From: Propionibacterium sp.
Lineage (GTDB): Bacteria > Actinomycetota > Actinomycetes > Propionibacteriales > Propionibacteriaceae
Length of the DNA stretch: 41,005 nt
Direction: 5' to 3'
Assembly: GCA_012839035.1 (NCBI GenBank)
Contig: DUOB01000065.1
Coordinates: 1-41,005 of the forward strand
The notes under the pieces were generated by a model. That model saw only the letters and a list, made by a program, of their open reading frames with translations, did no database searches and was not told where the DNA came from. Below are positions 7,469-15,903 of the stretch, piece by piece; within the stretch, counting starts at the first letter, position 1, and every line of letters starts with the position of its first letter. The translations under genes and the position numbers were made by a program.

Positions 7469-9273
7469 GATTCTCCTTCGGTGGTGCGCCACCGCCTCCA
7501 GCGGTGACCGTCGCCGGCATCCTCCCAGCCGTCGCTGTCCTCGCTGATCCAGGTGCGTTCCTCCATCACCCGGTCCAGCGGATCCGCACGGTCCTCCCCG
7601 TCCCCGGGGGCCGCGAGCGTAGCTCCGAGAAGCTCCTTGGTGTAGGGGTGGCGGGGGTCGGCGAACACCGCATCGACCGGCCCCTCCTCCACCACCCGCG
7701 CCGCGTGCATGACCATGACCCGGTCGGCGATGCCGTGCACGACCGCCAGGTCGTGGCTGATGAACAGGCAGGACAGGTTGTTCTCCCGACGGATGTCGTC
7801 GAGCAGCCGCAGCACCTGGGCCTGCACCGACACGTCGAGCGCGGTGGTAATCTCGTCGGCGATGATGATCGACGGGTCACCGGCCAGCGCCCGCGCGATG
7901 CCGACACGCTGCCGCTGGCCACCGGAGAGCTGGCCCGGCAGCCTGCGCAGGAACCTGTCCGGCAGGTCGACCTGTTCCATCAACTCGCGCTGACGCTCAC
8001 CGATGCGGTTCGCGGGCACGGTCCGGAACAGTTTCAGCGGCCGGGCCAGCGACGTGGCCACGGTCACCCGAGGGTTCAGCGCCGTGTCGGCGTTCTGGAA
8101 CGCCAACTGGATGCGCCGGCGCAGATCGATCGGGCGCCTCCGCACCGGCAGGCCGAGGTCGTGCTCACTCGCCGCACCGCCTTCCGCGGCGCTTTCGCCC
8201 GTATAGACCAGACTTCCGTCACTGATCGGGTTCAATCCCGCGACCGCCCAGGCGAGCGTGGACTTGCCGGATCCGGACTCGCCGACCAGCGCGAGGATCT
8301 CGCCCCGGCGGACGCGGATGTCGACCCCATCAACGGCCCGATTCGCATGGGCACCCCGCCCATAGGTGACCGCCACGTCCTCGCCGGTGACCACGATGTC
8401 CGGGTCGGCCAGCTCGGGTCGCGGGCGGATCGTGCGGGTCCCGTCCTCGTGCACCTCGACGATGCCGTTGTCGTCGAGGCGCGGGGCGGAGGCGAGCAAC
8501 TGGCGCGTGTAGTCGTGGCCGGGGGAGCGCAGGACCGCGCGTACCCCCGACTTCTCCACCACGCGCCCCTCCTTCATGACCGCCACCTCGTCGGCCATGC
8601 CGGCCACGACACCGAGATCGTGGGAGACGAGCACGGTCGCGGTCCGGAGCTCCTCAGCGAGATCGCGCAGCAGCCTCAGCACGCTCGCCTGGGTGAGGAC
8701 GTCCAATGCCGTCGTCGGCTCGTCGAGCACCAGCACTTCCGGACGCGCCGCGACGGCCATCGCGATCGCGACGCGCTGCTGCTGTCCGCCGGAGAGTTGA
8801 TGGGGGTACGCCCGGCCCAGGCGCCCCGGGAGCTTGACGTGTTCGAGCAGCTCGGTGATCTGGTCGGGAGTCGCGGTGTGACCGTGGACTTCGAGAGCCT
8901 CAGCGATCTGACGCCCGACCCGCATCGAGGGCGTGAGCGCCTGGCCGGCGTTCTGCGCGACCAGGGCCACGGTGCCACCCCGGTGCTTGCGGAGCGCTTC
9001 GCCGCTGAGGGAGAACACCTCGGTGTCACCGACGAAGACCCGGCCAGAGCGCAGAAACGACCCGCCACGCAGATAGGCGAGGAGGGTGCGGGCGACGGTC
9101 GACTTGCCGGACCCGGATTCGCCCACGATGGCCAGTGTCCGGCCGGTGTCGACGGTCAGATCGACGTTGTGGGTGACGTCGATGGCGGGACGGTCGCGAC
9201 CGGTCCGATAGGAGATCGACAGGTCCTCGATGCGGACGAAGGGCGTCCCCGTGCGGGGCTGTTCGATGCTCAT
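7465..9273 (-). CDS. Oligopeptide/dipeptide ABC transporter, fused double ATPase (DppD-DppF type)
   Basis: A 602-residue protein with two complete ATP-binding cassettes. Seen: Walker A GESGSGKST twice (around residues 50 and 335), signature motifs LSGGQQQRVAIA and LSGGQRQRVGIA, and Walker B LVLDEPTTALD and IIADEITTALD. The second Walker B has DEI instead of DEP, an ordinary variant. Separate DppD and DppF subunits are usual in many bacteria; a fused form is frequent in actinobacteria. It powers import of peptides or related solutes through the two permeases encoded upstream. The ATG overlaps the stop of the permease gene by 4 bases, and its own stop overlaps the hydrolase start, so translation is coupled through the operon. 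Confidence 0.93.
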   Translation of the reverse strand: MSIEQPRTGTPFVRIEDLSISYRTGRDRPAIDVTHNVDLTVDTGRTLAIVGESGSGKSTVARTLLAYLRGGSFLRSGRVFVGDTEVFSLSGEALRKHRGGTVALVAQNAGQALTPSMRVGRQIAEALEVHGHTATPDQITELLEHVKLPGRLGRAYPHQLSGGQQQRVAIAMAVAARPEVLVLDEPTTALDVLTQASVLRLLRDLAEELRTATVLVSHDLGVVAGMADEVAVMKEGRVVEKSGVRAVLRSPGHDYTRQLLASAPRLDDNGIVEVHEDGTRTIRPRPELADPDIVVTGEDVAVTYGRGAHANRAVDGVDIRVRRGEILALVGESGSGKSTLAWAVAGLNPISDGSLVYTGESAAEGGAASEHDLGLPVRRRPIDLRRRIQLAFQNADTALNPRVTVATSLARPLKLFRTVPANRIGERQRELMEQVDLPDRFLRRLPGQLSGGQRQRVGIARALAGDPSIIIADEITTALDVSVQAQVLRLLDDIRRENNLSCLFISHDLAVVHGIADRVMVMHAARVVEEGPVDAVFADPRHPYTKELLGATLAAPGDGEDRADPLDRVMEERTWISEDSDGWEDAGDGHRWRRWRTTEGES

Positions 9274-10184
9274 GAGGCACCTCGCTGGAGACGGTCGACG
9301 CCGAGAAGGCCGGAGAGTCCATCGGCCAGGGCGGACATGCCGATCACCAGGGTGGCGAGCGCGACGATCGGGGCGATCGTGGCCAGCGGCACCACGGTCA
9401 ACGCTGTCCGGCCCTCGGAGATCATCAGGCCCCAGTCGGGGGTCGGCGGGTTCGCGCCGAAGCCCAGGAACGACAGGGTGGAGACGAGCAGGATCACCCA
9501 GGACGCGCGCATCGCGTACTCCACCAGGATCACCCCGGGAATCGACGGGAGAACCTCGCGGAAGACGATCGAGAAGGTGCCTTCACCACGGGCGCGGGCC
9601 GCGGTGACGAAGTCCAGGGTCACCACCGTGGACGCTGCGCCCCGGACCACTCGGGTGACCGCCGGCGTATAGATGATCGTCACCGCCAGCACGATGACCG
9701 GAAGGCCGTTGCCGAACACGGTCACGATGACCAGCAGGGACAGGATCGTGGGGACCGACAGCATGGCGTCCACGATGCGCATGACCACCATGTCGAACCA
9801 GCCGCGCAGATAGGCGGTGATCACGCCGATCAGAGTGCCGAGCGCGACCGCGACAGTCGTCGCGAGGAACGCGACCAGGAGTGCATAGCGCCCACCCCAG
9901 ATGGTGCGGGTGAGGACGTCTCGGCCATATTGATCGGTCCCGAGCCAGTGCTCGGCGCTCACCCCATAGAGCGCCTGGCTCGGCTGGGACACCGTCGGGT
10001 CATAGCTGGTGATCAGCGGAGCGAGCAGGGCGATGATGATGTGGAGTCCCACCAGGATCAGCCCGACGGTGAGGGTGGGGGAGTCGCGCAGAGCGTTGCG
10101 TACGCGGGTTCCGCGGGACTCGCGTGGGGCGGTCTCCTGCGGCTCCTCGCTCGCGGCTGGTGGGACGTGTGAGGTCTGGCTCAT
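9270..10184 (-). CDS. Peptide ABC transporter permease, DppC/OppC type
   Basis: A 304-residue inner-membrane permease. Seen: a cytoplasmic N-terminal tail, a first helix (LTVGLILVGLHIIIALLAPL), the DppC-type sequence GTDQYGRDVLTRTIWGGRYAL, and the EAA loop around ARARGEGTFSIVFREVLPS that docks on the ATPase, followed by further helices. It forms the channel with the DppB-type partner encoded immediately upstream; their stop and start codons overlap (TGATG). Substrate class is inferred as peptides from the family 5 binding protein in the same operon, but nickel, glycoside or opine importers share this family. Confidence 0.92.
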   Translation of the reverse strand: MSQTSHVPPAASEEPQETAPRESRGTRVRNALRDSPTLTVGLILVGLHIIIALLAPLITSYDPTVSQPSQALYGVSAEHWLGTDQYGRDVLTRTIWGGRYALLVAFLATTVAVALGTLIGVITAYLRGWFDMVVMRIVDAMLSVPTILSLLVIVTVFGNGLPVIVLAVTIIYTPAVTRVVRGAASTVVTLDFVTAARARGEGTFSIVFREVLPSIPGVILVEYAMRASWVILLVSTLSFLGFGANPPTPDWGLMISEGRTALTVVPLATIAPIVALATLVIGMSALADGLSGLLGVDRLQRGAS

Positions 10185-11137
10185 CAGTGGAACCTCCCGG
10201 AACGCTGGCGGGGATCGAGGCCCATGGCCACGAGGTCGGCGCCGAGGTTGGTGAGGGCATAGACCGACGCGGACAACACTGCGATCGCCTGGATCACGGG
10301 CAGGTCGCGGTTGTGCACCGACTCGATCATGAGCGTGCCCATGCCCGGATAGTTGAAGACCGCCTCGACCACGACGACGCCGCCGATCAGCCAGGCGACG
10401 TTGATGGCGATGACGTTGAGGGTCGGCAGGATCGCGCTCGGCATGGCGTGCCGCACGACGACCCGGCCCGGCTTGACACCTTTCAGGCGGGCGGTGGTGA
10501 CGAACTCGGAGGCGAGCGCGTCAATCACTCCGGTGCGGGTCATCCGGACGATATAGGCGGCCATCGAGATCGTGAGCACGATGACCGGCAGGACACTGAA
10601 CGGAATCAACTCGCTGACTCTCGCCTCGGCGCCATCGATCACGACCGCCGGGAAGACGGGAATCGCGATCGCGAACACGAGGACGAGCACGGTGGCCGTC
10701 ACGAACTCCGGCACCGACATGCCGACGAGCGCCAGCCCGGAGATGGTCCGGTCGGCGCCGCGGCCGCGGTAGAGGCCGGCGAGCAGACCGAGCACCACGG
10801 ACAGGGTGATGCCGAGGACGATCGTGGGGATCGCGATCAACAGGGTGTTGCGGGCGTGGATGAGCAGTGTTTCCGCGACGGGTTCGCCGGAGACGAGCGA
10901 GGTGCCCATGTTGCCGGTGACCATCCCGCCGAGCCAGTCGAAATAGCGTTCGAGGACCGGGCGGTTGAGCCCGAGGTCCTCGCGCATCGCGGCCACCGCC
11001 TCGGGGGTCGCGTCCTGCCCGAGGATCTGTTGGGCGACGTCACCCGGCAGCAGTTGGACGGCGACGAACACGAACAGGGACGCGAGCCAGACCGTCAGCA
11101 CGGCGGTGCCGAGGCGGAGCAGGATCATGCGCAGCAT
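10184..11137 (-). CDS. Peptide ABC transporter permease, DppB/OppB type
   Basis: A 317-residue permease with about six helices. Seen: the N-terminal helix (GTAVLTVWLASLFVFVAVQL) followed by LLPGDVAQQILG, which is the DppB signature, the middle segment HARNTLLIAIPTIVLGITLS, and the EAA loop TTARLKGVKPGRVVVRHAMP. It pairs with the DppC-type subunit. The ATG lies 4 bases behind the stop of the binding-protein gene, with GAGGTGATCAC as ribosome site, so the operon is tightly packed: binding protein, DppB, DppC, double ATPase, hydrolase. Confidence 0.92.
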   Translation of the reverse strand: MLRMILLRLGTAVLTVWLASLFVFVAVQLLPGDVAQQILGQDATPEAVAAMREDLGLNRPVLERYFDWLGGMVTGNMGTSLVSGEPVAETLLIHARNTLLIAIPTIVLGITLSVVLGLLAGLYRGRGADRTISGLALVGMSVPEFVTATVLVLVFAIAIPVFPAVVIDGAEARVSELIPFSVLPVIVLTISMAAYIVRMTRTGVIDALASEFVTTARLKGVKPGRVVVRHAMPSAILPTLNVIAINVAWLIGGVVVVEAVFNYPGMGTLMIESVHNRDLPVIQAIAVLSASVYALTNLGADLVAMGLDPRQRSGRFH

Positions 11138-11141
11138 GTGA

Positions 11142-12779
11142 TCACCTCAGCCCGATCTGCAGATAGTCGAACTCGAAGCCGTGTTCTCGATAGTTCAGGA
11201 CCTCTCTGCTGAGGCCGACCAGGCGGTCGGCGAACATGGGCGTGATCGTGGCGCCCTCCCGGATGATGAGCTCCTGGGCGTCGCGATAGTGGCCGAGGCG
11301 TCGGTCGGGATCGACCTCCGCGCGGGCCGCGTCGAGCACCGAGTCGAAGGTGGGATTGGCCCAGGCGGATTCGTTGTAGGAGCTGCCCGAGCGGAAGATC
11401 TGGTTGAGCAACTGGTCGACCGGACGACCGGTGTACCAATAGGTCACCATCGCCGGCTTGATCATCCACACCTGCGTGTAATAGGAGTCCGCCGATTCGT
11501 TGCGCACGCGCACGCGGAACCCTGCTTCGCTGACGGCGTTCGCGAATGCGACGGCCATCGGCGTGAACACGGGGTCGAGGCTCGAGGTGGACAGTTCGAA
11601 GGCGAAGCCGTCGGGGTGCCCGGCCTCCGCGAGCAGCGCCTTGGCGCGCTCGGGGTCGCGCACGTGCTCGGACTCCAGATAGGCCGCATCCGTCGGGACG
11701 ACCGGGTTGTCGTTGCCGATCGTGCCCGCACCCTGGACGGCGACGTTGAGGATGCGTTCCGGCTCGTACGCCAGCTTGAGCGCCTGGCGGACGCGGACGT
11801 CAGTGAACTCCGGGGAGGTGGCGAGGGTGGGGATCGTGTACCACTGACCGTTCCGCACCCGCGCGATCGTCGCGGCCGACGACGCCGCGACCACCTGCGC
11901 CGTGGCGAAGTCGAGGTTGGTCTGGGAGATGAGGTCGATCTGCTTGGCCATCAGCGCATTCACGCGGGCCTGGGTGTCCTGGATCGAGAAAAAGTCGATC
12001 CCGTCCAGGACCGGACGGCCGGCGAAGTGATCGTCGAACGCCTCGACCGTTCCGCGGCCGCCCGGTCGGAAGCTCGACAACCGGAAGGGCCCGGTGCCGT
12101 TCCCGGAGTACTGGATCTCGTCCAGCGTCGAGCCGTCCGGGACCACATAGCACTGATAGGCCGTGAGCAGCGACGGCAGGTCGGAGTGCGGGGAGTCGAG
12201 CTCGATGACCAGCGTGGTGGGATCCGGCGCGGAGATGCCCCCGGTGGACATCACCGAGGACAACACGCCCGCCTGGGGCGATCCGATGTCGGGGTCGAGG
12301 ATGTGCGCGAGGGTGAACGCCGCATCGCGCGCGGTGAACGCCCGCCCGTCGTGGAAGGTCACGTCGTCCCGCATCCGGAACGTCCAGCGCATCGCGTCCG
12401 GGGTCACGTCCCAGTCCGACGCCAGATCCGGCACCGGCTGGCCCTCCTCATCGAGGCGCACCAAGCGGTTGTAGAGGGCGCCGAGATACTCGTACGCCGA
12501 CAGTGACGCGGCCGAGTCGAGCGTCTCGGCGCGGGAGTTCGCGGGGCGGGCGATGCGCAGTCGGCCGCCCCGGCTCGGGGTCCCGGATGCCGCCTCGTGG
12601 GGGAGCTCCACTGGGCCACGCGCCTGCGAACACCCCGTCAGGGCGGCAGCGCCGCCGATCGTGAAGGCACCCGCGGCTGCCAACTGCAGGAGCCGTCGGC
12701 GGGACAGGTGCGATCCCTGCCACGCACCGTCAGCCGGGCCGGCCGGTGGCATCGTTGAACCGTCATCGTGAGCAGACAT
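11142..12779 (-). CDS. Solute-binding lipoprotein of peptide ABC transporter (SBP family 5)
   Basis: A 545-residue extracytoplasmic binding protein. Seen: a twin-arginine type signal (SRRRLLQLAAAGAF at about 26-39) followed by the lipobox LTGC with Cys50, so it is likely exported folded and lipid-anchored. The mature part begins a typical family 5 fold: LDSAASLSAYEYLGALYNRL, then WTFRMRDDVTFHDGRAFTA, the region conserved in DppA/OppA proteins. The ATG at 12779 is chosen over an in-frame TTG nine bases earlier because a TAGGTT hexamer sits 7 bases before it, indicating a leaderless transcript. First gene of the importer operon. The ligand cannot be read from sequence; peptides are the default for the family. 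Confidence 0.92.
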   Translation of the reverse strand: MSAHDDGSTMPPAGPADGAWQGSHLSRRRLLQLAAAGAFTIGGAAALTGCSQARGPVELPHEAASGTPSRGGRLRIARPANSRAETLDSAASLSAYEYLGALYNRLVRLDEEGQPVPDLASDWDVTPDAMRWTFRMRDDVTFHDGRAFTARDAAFTLAHILDPDIGSPQAGVLSSVMSTGGISAPDPTTLVIELDSPHSDLPSLLTAYQCYVVPDGSTLDEIQYSGNGTGPFRLSSFRPGGRGTVEAFDDHFAGRPVLDGIDFFSIQDTQARVNALMAKQIDLISQTNLDFATAQVVAASSAATIARVRNGQWYTIPTLATSPEFTDVRVRQALKLAYEPERILNVAVQGAGTIGNDNPVVPTDAAYLESEHVRDPERAKALLAEAGHPDGFAFELSTSSLDPVFTPMAVAFANAVSEAGFRVRVRNESADSYYTQVWMIKPAMVTYWYTGRPVDQLLNQIFRSGSSYNESAWANPTFDSVLDAARAEVDPDRRLGHYRDAQELIIREGATITPMFADRLVGLSREVLNYREHGFEFDYLQIGLR

Positions 12780-12786
12780 CGAAGCC

Positions 12787-12792
12787 AACCTA
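12787..12792 (-). promoter_or_regulatory. -10 hexamer TAGGTT of the peptide importer operon
   Basis: On the minus strand TAGGTT ends 7 bases before the ATG at 12779, so the mRNA is probably leaderless. The spacer just upstream contains the TCGATATGT repeat at 12800-12813, so a protein bound there would cover the promoter. Confidence 0.45.
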
Positions 12793-12799
12793 GGCCGAG

Positions 12800-12813
12800 T
12801 CGATATGTATGCC
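12800..12813. promoter_or_regulatory. TCGATATGTATGCC, copy 1 of a spaced direct repeat
   Basis: This 14-bp sequence recurs exactly 100 bp away at 12900-12913 with one mismatch. It overlaps the deduced promoter spacer of the peptide importer operon. It includes half of the CATATCGATATG palindrome found complete at the second site, so it may be a degenerate copy of the same operator. Confidence 0.4.
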
Positions 12814-12895
12814 TACTATTTTCGGGTCCTCACGTCCATTTCGTTAGCAGGCGTTGACCTTTCGCCAGCTCGGGTTCCCTTGGCGACACCCACCC

Positions 12896-12913
12896 CATAT
12901 CGATATGTCTGCC
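12896..12913. promoter_or_regulatory. CATATCGATATG palindrome, copy 2 of a spaced direct repeat
   Basis: CATATCGATATG (12896-12907) is a perfect 12-bp palindrome inside the second 14-bp repeat TCGATATGTCTGCC. It lies 38-55 bp upstream of the DUF1206 gene. One site next to each of two divergent genes suggests a shared regulator, perhaps with looping across the 100-bp gap. Confidence 0.4.
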
Positions 12914-12950
12914 ATCATGGGACCAGTCACCGACGACTTGGGGAGACCTC

Positions 12951-13820
12951 ATGGCCACACGATCGTCACGGCCCGGTTTGGGCGACGCGGGAGAACAAGC
13001 CCGCCGCGCCGGGAAGCAGGCGCAGCAAGCGGGATCGCAGGTGCAGCAGCACCCGGCGTACCGAATCCTGGTCACCGTCGGCCTCATCAGTTTCGGCATC
13101 ATTCATCTGCTGCTCGGCTGGCTGTGCGTCCAGATCGCGCTCGGCGGCGGGGGTGAGGCCTCCACCGACGGTGCGCTGAAGGACCTCGTCTCCAGGCCGC
13201 TGGGCAATGTGCTGATGATCGTGTTCGCGATCGGCCTCTTCACCCTGGCGGTCTGGCAGCTGCTCGAGGCGCTCTTCGGCTATCGCAACCGCGAGAAGAA
13301 GAAGATGATCCGCAAGAAGATCTCGTCGTCGGCTCGCGTGATCATGTACGCCGGCCTGGGCTTCTCGGCCCTGCTGCTGGCGATCGGCTCCCAGACCAGC
13401 GACTCGGAGGAATCCGCCCAGAGCACGACCGCCATGCTGATGGACGCGCCGTTCGGGCGGATTCTCGTCGGGCTGGTCGGGCTGATCGTGATCGCCGTGG
13501 GCGTCGGGCACATCGTGAAGGGCGTACGCCGCAAGTTCGCCAAGGACGATCTCAAGCCGGGCGCGCCGGAATGGGGCAAGAAGCTCGGGATGGTCGGCTG
13601 GTCGGTCAAGGGCGTCTCGATCGGCCTCGTCGGTGGGTTGTTCCTGTGGGCGGCGATCGCCTATGACGCCGAAAAGGCGGGCGCCACCGATGGTGCGCTG
13701 AAGACCCTTCAGGATCAACCGTTCGGGCAGATTCTGCTGATCCTCATGGGGCTCGGGTTCGCGGCATACGGCGTGTACTGCTTCGTCTGGTCGAGAAACG
13801 TGAATTTCGAGAACATGTGA
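12951..13820 (+). CDS. DUF1206 domain-containing membrane protein
   Basis: A 289-residue protein with six predicted helices arranged as three similar two-helix units. Seen: each unit has the pattern hydrophobic helix, short loop with DGALKDL/DGALKTLQ or related, PFG/PLG, second helix (SRPLGNVLMIVFAIGLFTL, DAPFGRILVGLVGLIVIAV, DQPFGQILLILMGLGFAAY). This internal threefold repeat is the definition of DUF1206. The first 35 residues are polar and rich in Gln, Arg and Ala. A GGGGAG ribosome site precedes the ATG. No function is established for the family; it is common in actinobacteria. It diverges from the peptide importer operon and shares a repeated putative operator with it. Confidence 0.88.
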   Translation: MATRSSRPGLGDAGEQARRAGKQAQQAGSQVQQHPAYRILVTVGLISFGIIHLLLGWLCVQIALGGGGEASTDGALKDLVSRPLGNVLMIVFAIGLFTLAVWQLLEALFGYRNREKKKMIRKKISSSARVIMYAGLGFSALLLAIGSQTSDSEESAQSTTAMLMDAPFGRILVGLVGLIVIAVGVGHIVKGVRRKFAKDDLKPGAPEWGKKLGMVGWSVKGVSIGLVGGLFLWAAIAYDAEKAGATDGALKTLQDQPFGQILLILMGLGFAAYGVYCFVWSRNVNFENM

Positions 13821-13853
13821 CGACCGAACATTTCGCCACAGTTGGAGCTGTCC

Positions 13854-14234
13854 GTGACAGGTGAGGGGAGACCGGAACCGGTCCTGTCGGACATGAGGGG
13901 ACTCTTCCTCGTCCTGCTGTTCTTTGCCGAGTTGGCAGCCTGGGCCGCGATTGGGGTCAGTGCTTATCTGATGGCCGGCAACGGGTGGCGCAGAGCGCTC
14001 GTGGCGGGCGGGGTCGTGGTCGTGACGCTCGTGCTCTGGGGGCTCCTGGCCTCGCCAAAGTCGGTGGCGCCGAGGCCCGTGAAACTCGTCGTGCAGTTGG
14101 TCGTGTTCGCGGCCGCGGTTGCGGGACTGCTCATCGTCGGACACGTCAGGTTTGCGGGTCTGCTGACCGGTCTGATCGTCACGGCAGCGATCGGAGAACG
14201 AGTCACCCGTCCCCGGGACGTCACTGGTAACTGA
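13854..14234 (+). CDS. DUF2568 / YrdB-like small membrane protein
   Basis: A 126-residue protein with four helices (LFLVLLFFAELAAWAAIGVS; ALVAGGVVVVTLVLWGLL; LVVQLVVFAAAVAGLLIVGH; and a short last one). The pattern, including the WGLLASPKSVAP loop, matches the YrdB/DUF2568 family, of unknown function. I chose the GTG at 13854 because GGAG lies 6 bases before it; an ATG at 13893 has no ribosome site. It follows the DUF1206 gene by 33 bases and may be cotranscribed. Its last 14 bases overlap the convergent lipoprotein gene. Confidence 0.65.
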   Translation: MTGEGRPEPVLSDMRGLFLVLLFFAELAAWAAIGVSAYLMAGNGWRRALVAGGVVVVTLVLWGLLASPKSVAPRPVKLVVQLVVFAAAVAGLLIVGHVRFAGLLTGLIVTAAIGERVTRPRDVTGN

Positions 14235-15840
14235 TCATCACCGGGGTCGGATCGACCTGATCGATCGTCTGCTGGGGCGTCAGCATCGGTGAATCCTCGT
14301 CGTGGAAGTTCTTCCAGCCCCACACGACGTTGGCGGGCGCATTCTGCTTCATGACGCGCCACGTTTCCTGCTTGTCGCCCTGTGGGCCCTGGCCGTCGAC
14401 GTGGATGAGCGTCTGCAGTTCGTCGTGGTCGGTCCTGATCTGGTCACGATCCTTCAGCATCCGCAGCTGGAACTGGTGCAGCACGAACAGCTTCTGCGGC
14501 AGACCGTTGTCCCTGGTCAGCTCGCTCAGCCACTCGCCAACGCGGTTCACCTCTTCAGCCTCGACCTGACCGATCTGCTGCAGTGGCCGTTGGTCCGGCT
14601 TCAGCTTCCACTCGGGATCGATTGCGAGACCGACGTGGGGGAGTTCGAGCAGCGACTCATAGATCTTCGCCTGATCCACCAGGTCCGCCCGCCCGGGCTG
14701 CAGGTCGAGCACCACATAGATGCCCTCCTCGCCGGCCCGCTCCACCCATGGCCGCAGGAAGTCGGGGCTCACCTCATTGGTGTAGTTCCCGTTCGGTGAC
14801 GGGTCACCCAGCGCGACAGTCGTGATGATCTCGAACATTGGCACCACGGTCTTGTCGCTCAATTCCTCGTACGCCGCCGCCTGCTCCTTGGCGCGGTCCA
14901 CCGCGGCGTCAAGGCCCTGCTCGCCCAGAACACCGAGCACCGGAGTGCCCGGGTGGCCATAGAGCGCGATGTACTGCTTGCCCGGGGCATGCAGCTGGCC
15001 GCCACCGGGCAGGTGCGTGCCGGTGGCCGCAGCGGCCAGCCGCGCCGTCAGCTCCTGGGGGCTGCCGAGGCGGTCACCGACGCCAATGGCCCGAGTCGGT
15101 TTGGCCGCAGCGACGGCATCCACGGATTCGCGGGACTCCCGCGGATCGCCCGAACGGGTGTGGACATGGGTTGCCCCGGCCGCGGATGACGTCGCCCGCG
15201 CGGCTGCGGTGGTGGCTTCGTCGAGGCCGGACACCTGGGGGTCAGCCGTGAGGACTGCGGTCTCCGGCTGGGCCTCCGCCCGTTCGAATTCCGGCAGGCC
15301 GGCGGCGTCGGCAACCACCTCGACGCCTGCTTGTTCGGCCACCGCCGTGGCCGCCGGGCCGAGCGCGAGGACTGCGTCCGCACCGAGGCGATCCAATTCG
15401 GCCACGACCGCCTCGGACTCCACCTCCGGCGCGCCGGCAGCGGTCTCGTCACCCGGTGTTGCAGTCTCCGCCCCCGGTGTTGCGGTCGGGCTTCCAGCAG
15501 GGGAGGGGGGCGGCGTACCGCCACCGGACACGAGCAGGACCGGCAGCCCTAGATCGTCAAGGGTGGCGAGATCAGCCGAGGGGTCCGCCAACACCGCTGC
15601 CGGAGAACTCTGGAAGAGCGCCGCACTCAGCCCGGTCGTCACGTCCGCGGGGGAAGTTCCCGAGACGACGACCGGATCGGTGCTGTCCGACAGCGTGACG
15701 GCAGCGGTTCGGCCCGGGAGCTCGGGCAGGGGAGAGCCGCCGGAGCAGGCGGCCAGGGCAGCGACGGTCACCGCGACCACCAAGAGGCGCCCGGCCTTGG
15801 TGAAGCGTCGGCTTCGTGTACGGCCTGGTGCGGTGGTCAC
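14221..15840 (-). CDS. Predicted lipoprotein with cell-wall-binding-repeat-like N-terminal half and conserved C-terminal domain
   Basis: A 539-residue exported protein. Seen: a signal peptide (AGRLLVVAVTVAALAAC) with lipobox Cys32, then a region to about residue 260 with alternating hydrophobic strands such as DAVLALGPAATAVAEQAGVE that resembles cell wall binding repeat 2, interrupted by a Pro/Thr/Ala-rich linker (about 108-135). The C-terminal half (from about 280) has strands typical of a barrel: IALYGHPGTPVLGVLGEQG, PMFEIITTVAL, EGIYVVLDLQPG, HVGLAIDPEW, LFVLHQF. I recall similar actinobacterial lipoproteins but no assigned function. The start is the GTG at 15840 because GGAGG lies 7 bases upstream; an ATG 51 bases earlier is rejected. 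It may be cotranscribed with the siderophore-interacting protein gene 63 bases upstream. A glycoside-hydrolase-like role is only a structural guess. Confidence 0.65.
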   Translation of the reverse strand: MTTAPGRTRSRRFTKAGRLLVVAVTVAALAACSGGSPLPELPGRTAAVTLSDSTDPVVVSGTSPADVTTGLSAALFQSSPAAVLADPSADLATLDDLGLPVLLVSGGGTPPPSPAGSPTATPGAETATPGDETAAGAPEVESEAVVAELDRLGADAVLALGPAATAVAEQAGVEVVADAAGLPEFERAEAQPETAVLTADPQVSGLDEATTAAARATSSAAGATHVHTRSGDPRESRESVDAVAAAKPTRAIGVGDRLGSPQELTARLAAAATGTHLPGGGQLHAPGKQYIALYGHPGTPVLGVLGEQGLDAAVDRAKEQAAAYEELSDKTVVPMFEIITTVALGDPSPNGNYTNEVSPDFLRPWVERAGEEGIYVVLDLQPGRADLVDQAKIYESLLELPHVGLAIDPEWKLKPDQRPLQQIGQVEAEEVNRVGEWLSELTRDNGLPQKLFVLHQFQLRMLKDRDQIRTDHDELQTLIHVDGQGPQGDKQETWRVMKQNAPANVVWGWKNFHDEDSPMLTPQQTIDQVDPTPVMISYQ

Positions 15841-15903
15841 GTTGGGTCCTCCAAAAATCGACTTGTCACTGACCTCTGGGGAGTATGTCATGTGCCCCCG
15901 GAA

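Noticed and set aside
15841..15891. Upstream ATG start for the 14.2-15.8 kb lipoprotein
   Set aside because: It would put 17 residues before the signal peptide and lacks a ribosome site; GTG at 15840 has GGAGG at ideal distance.
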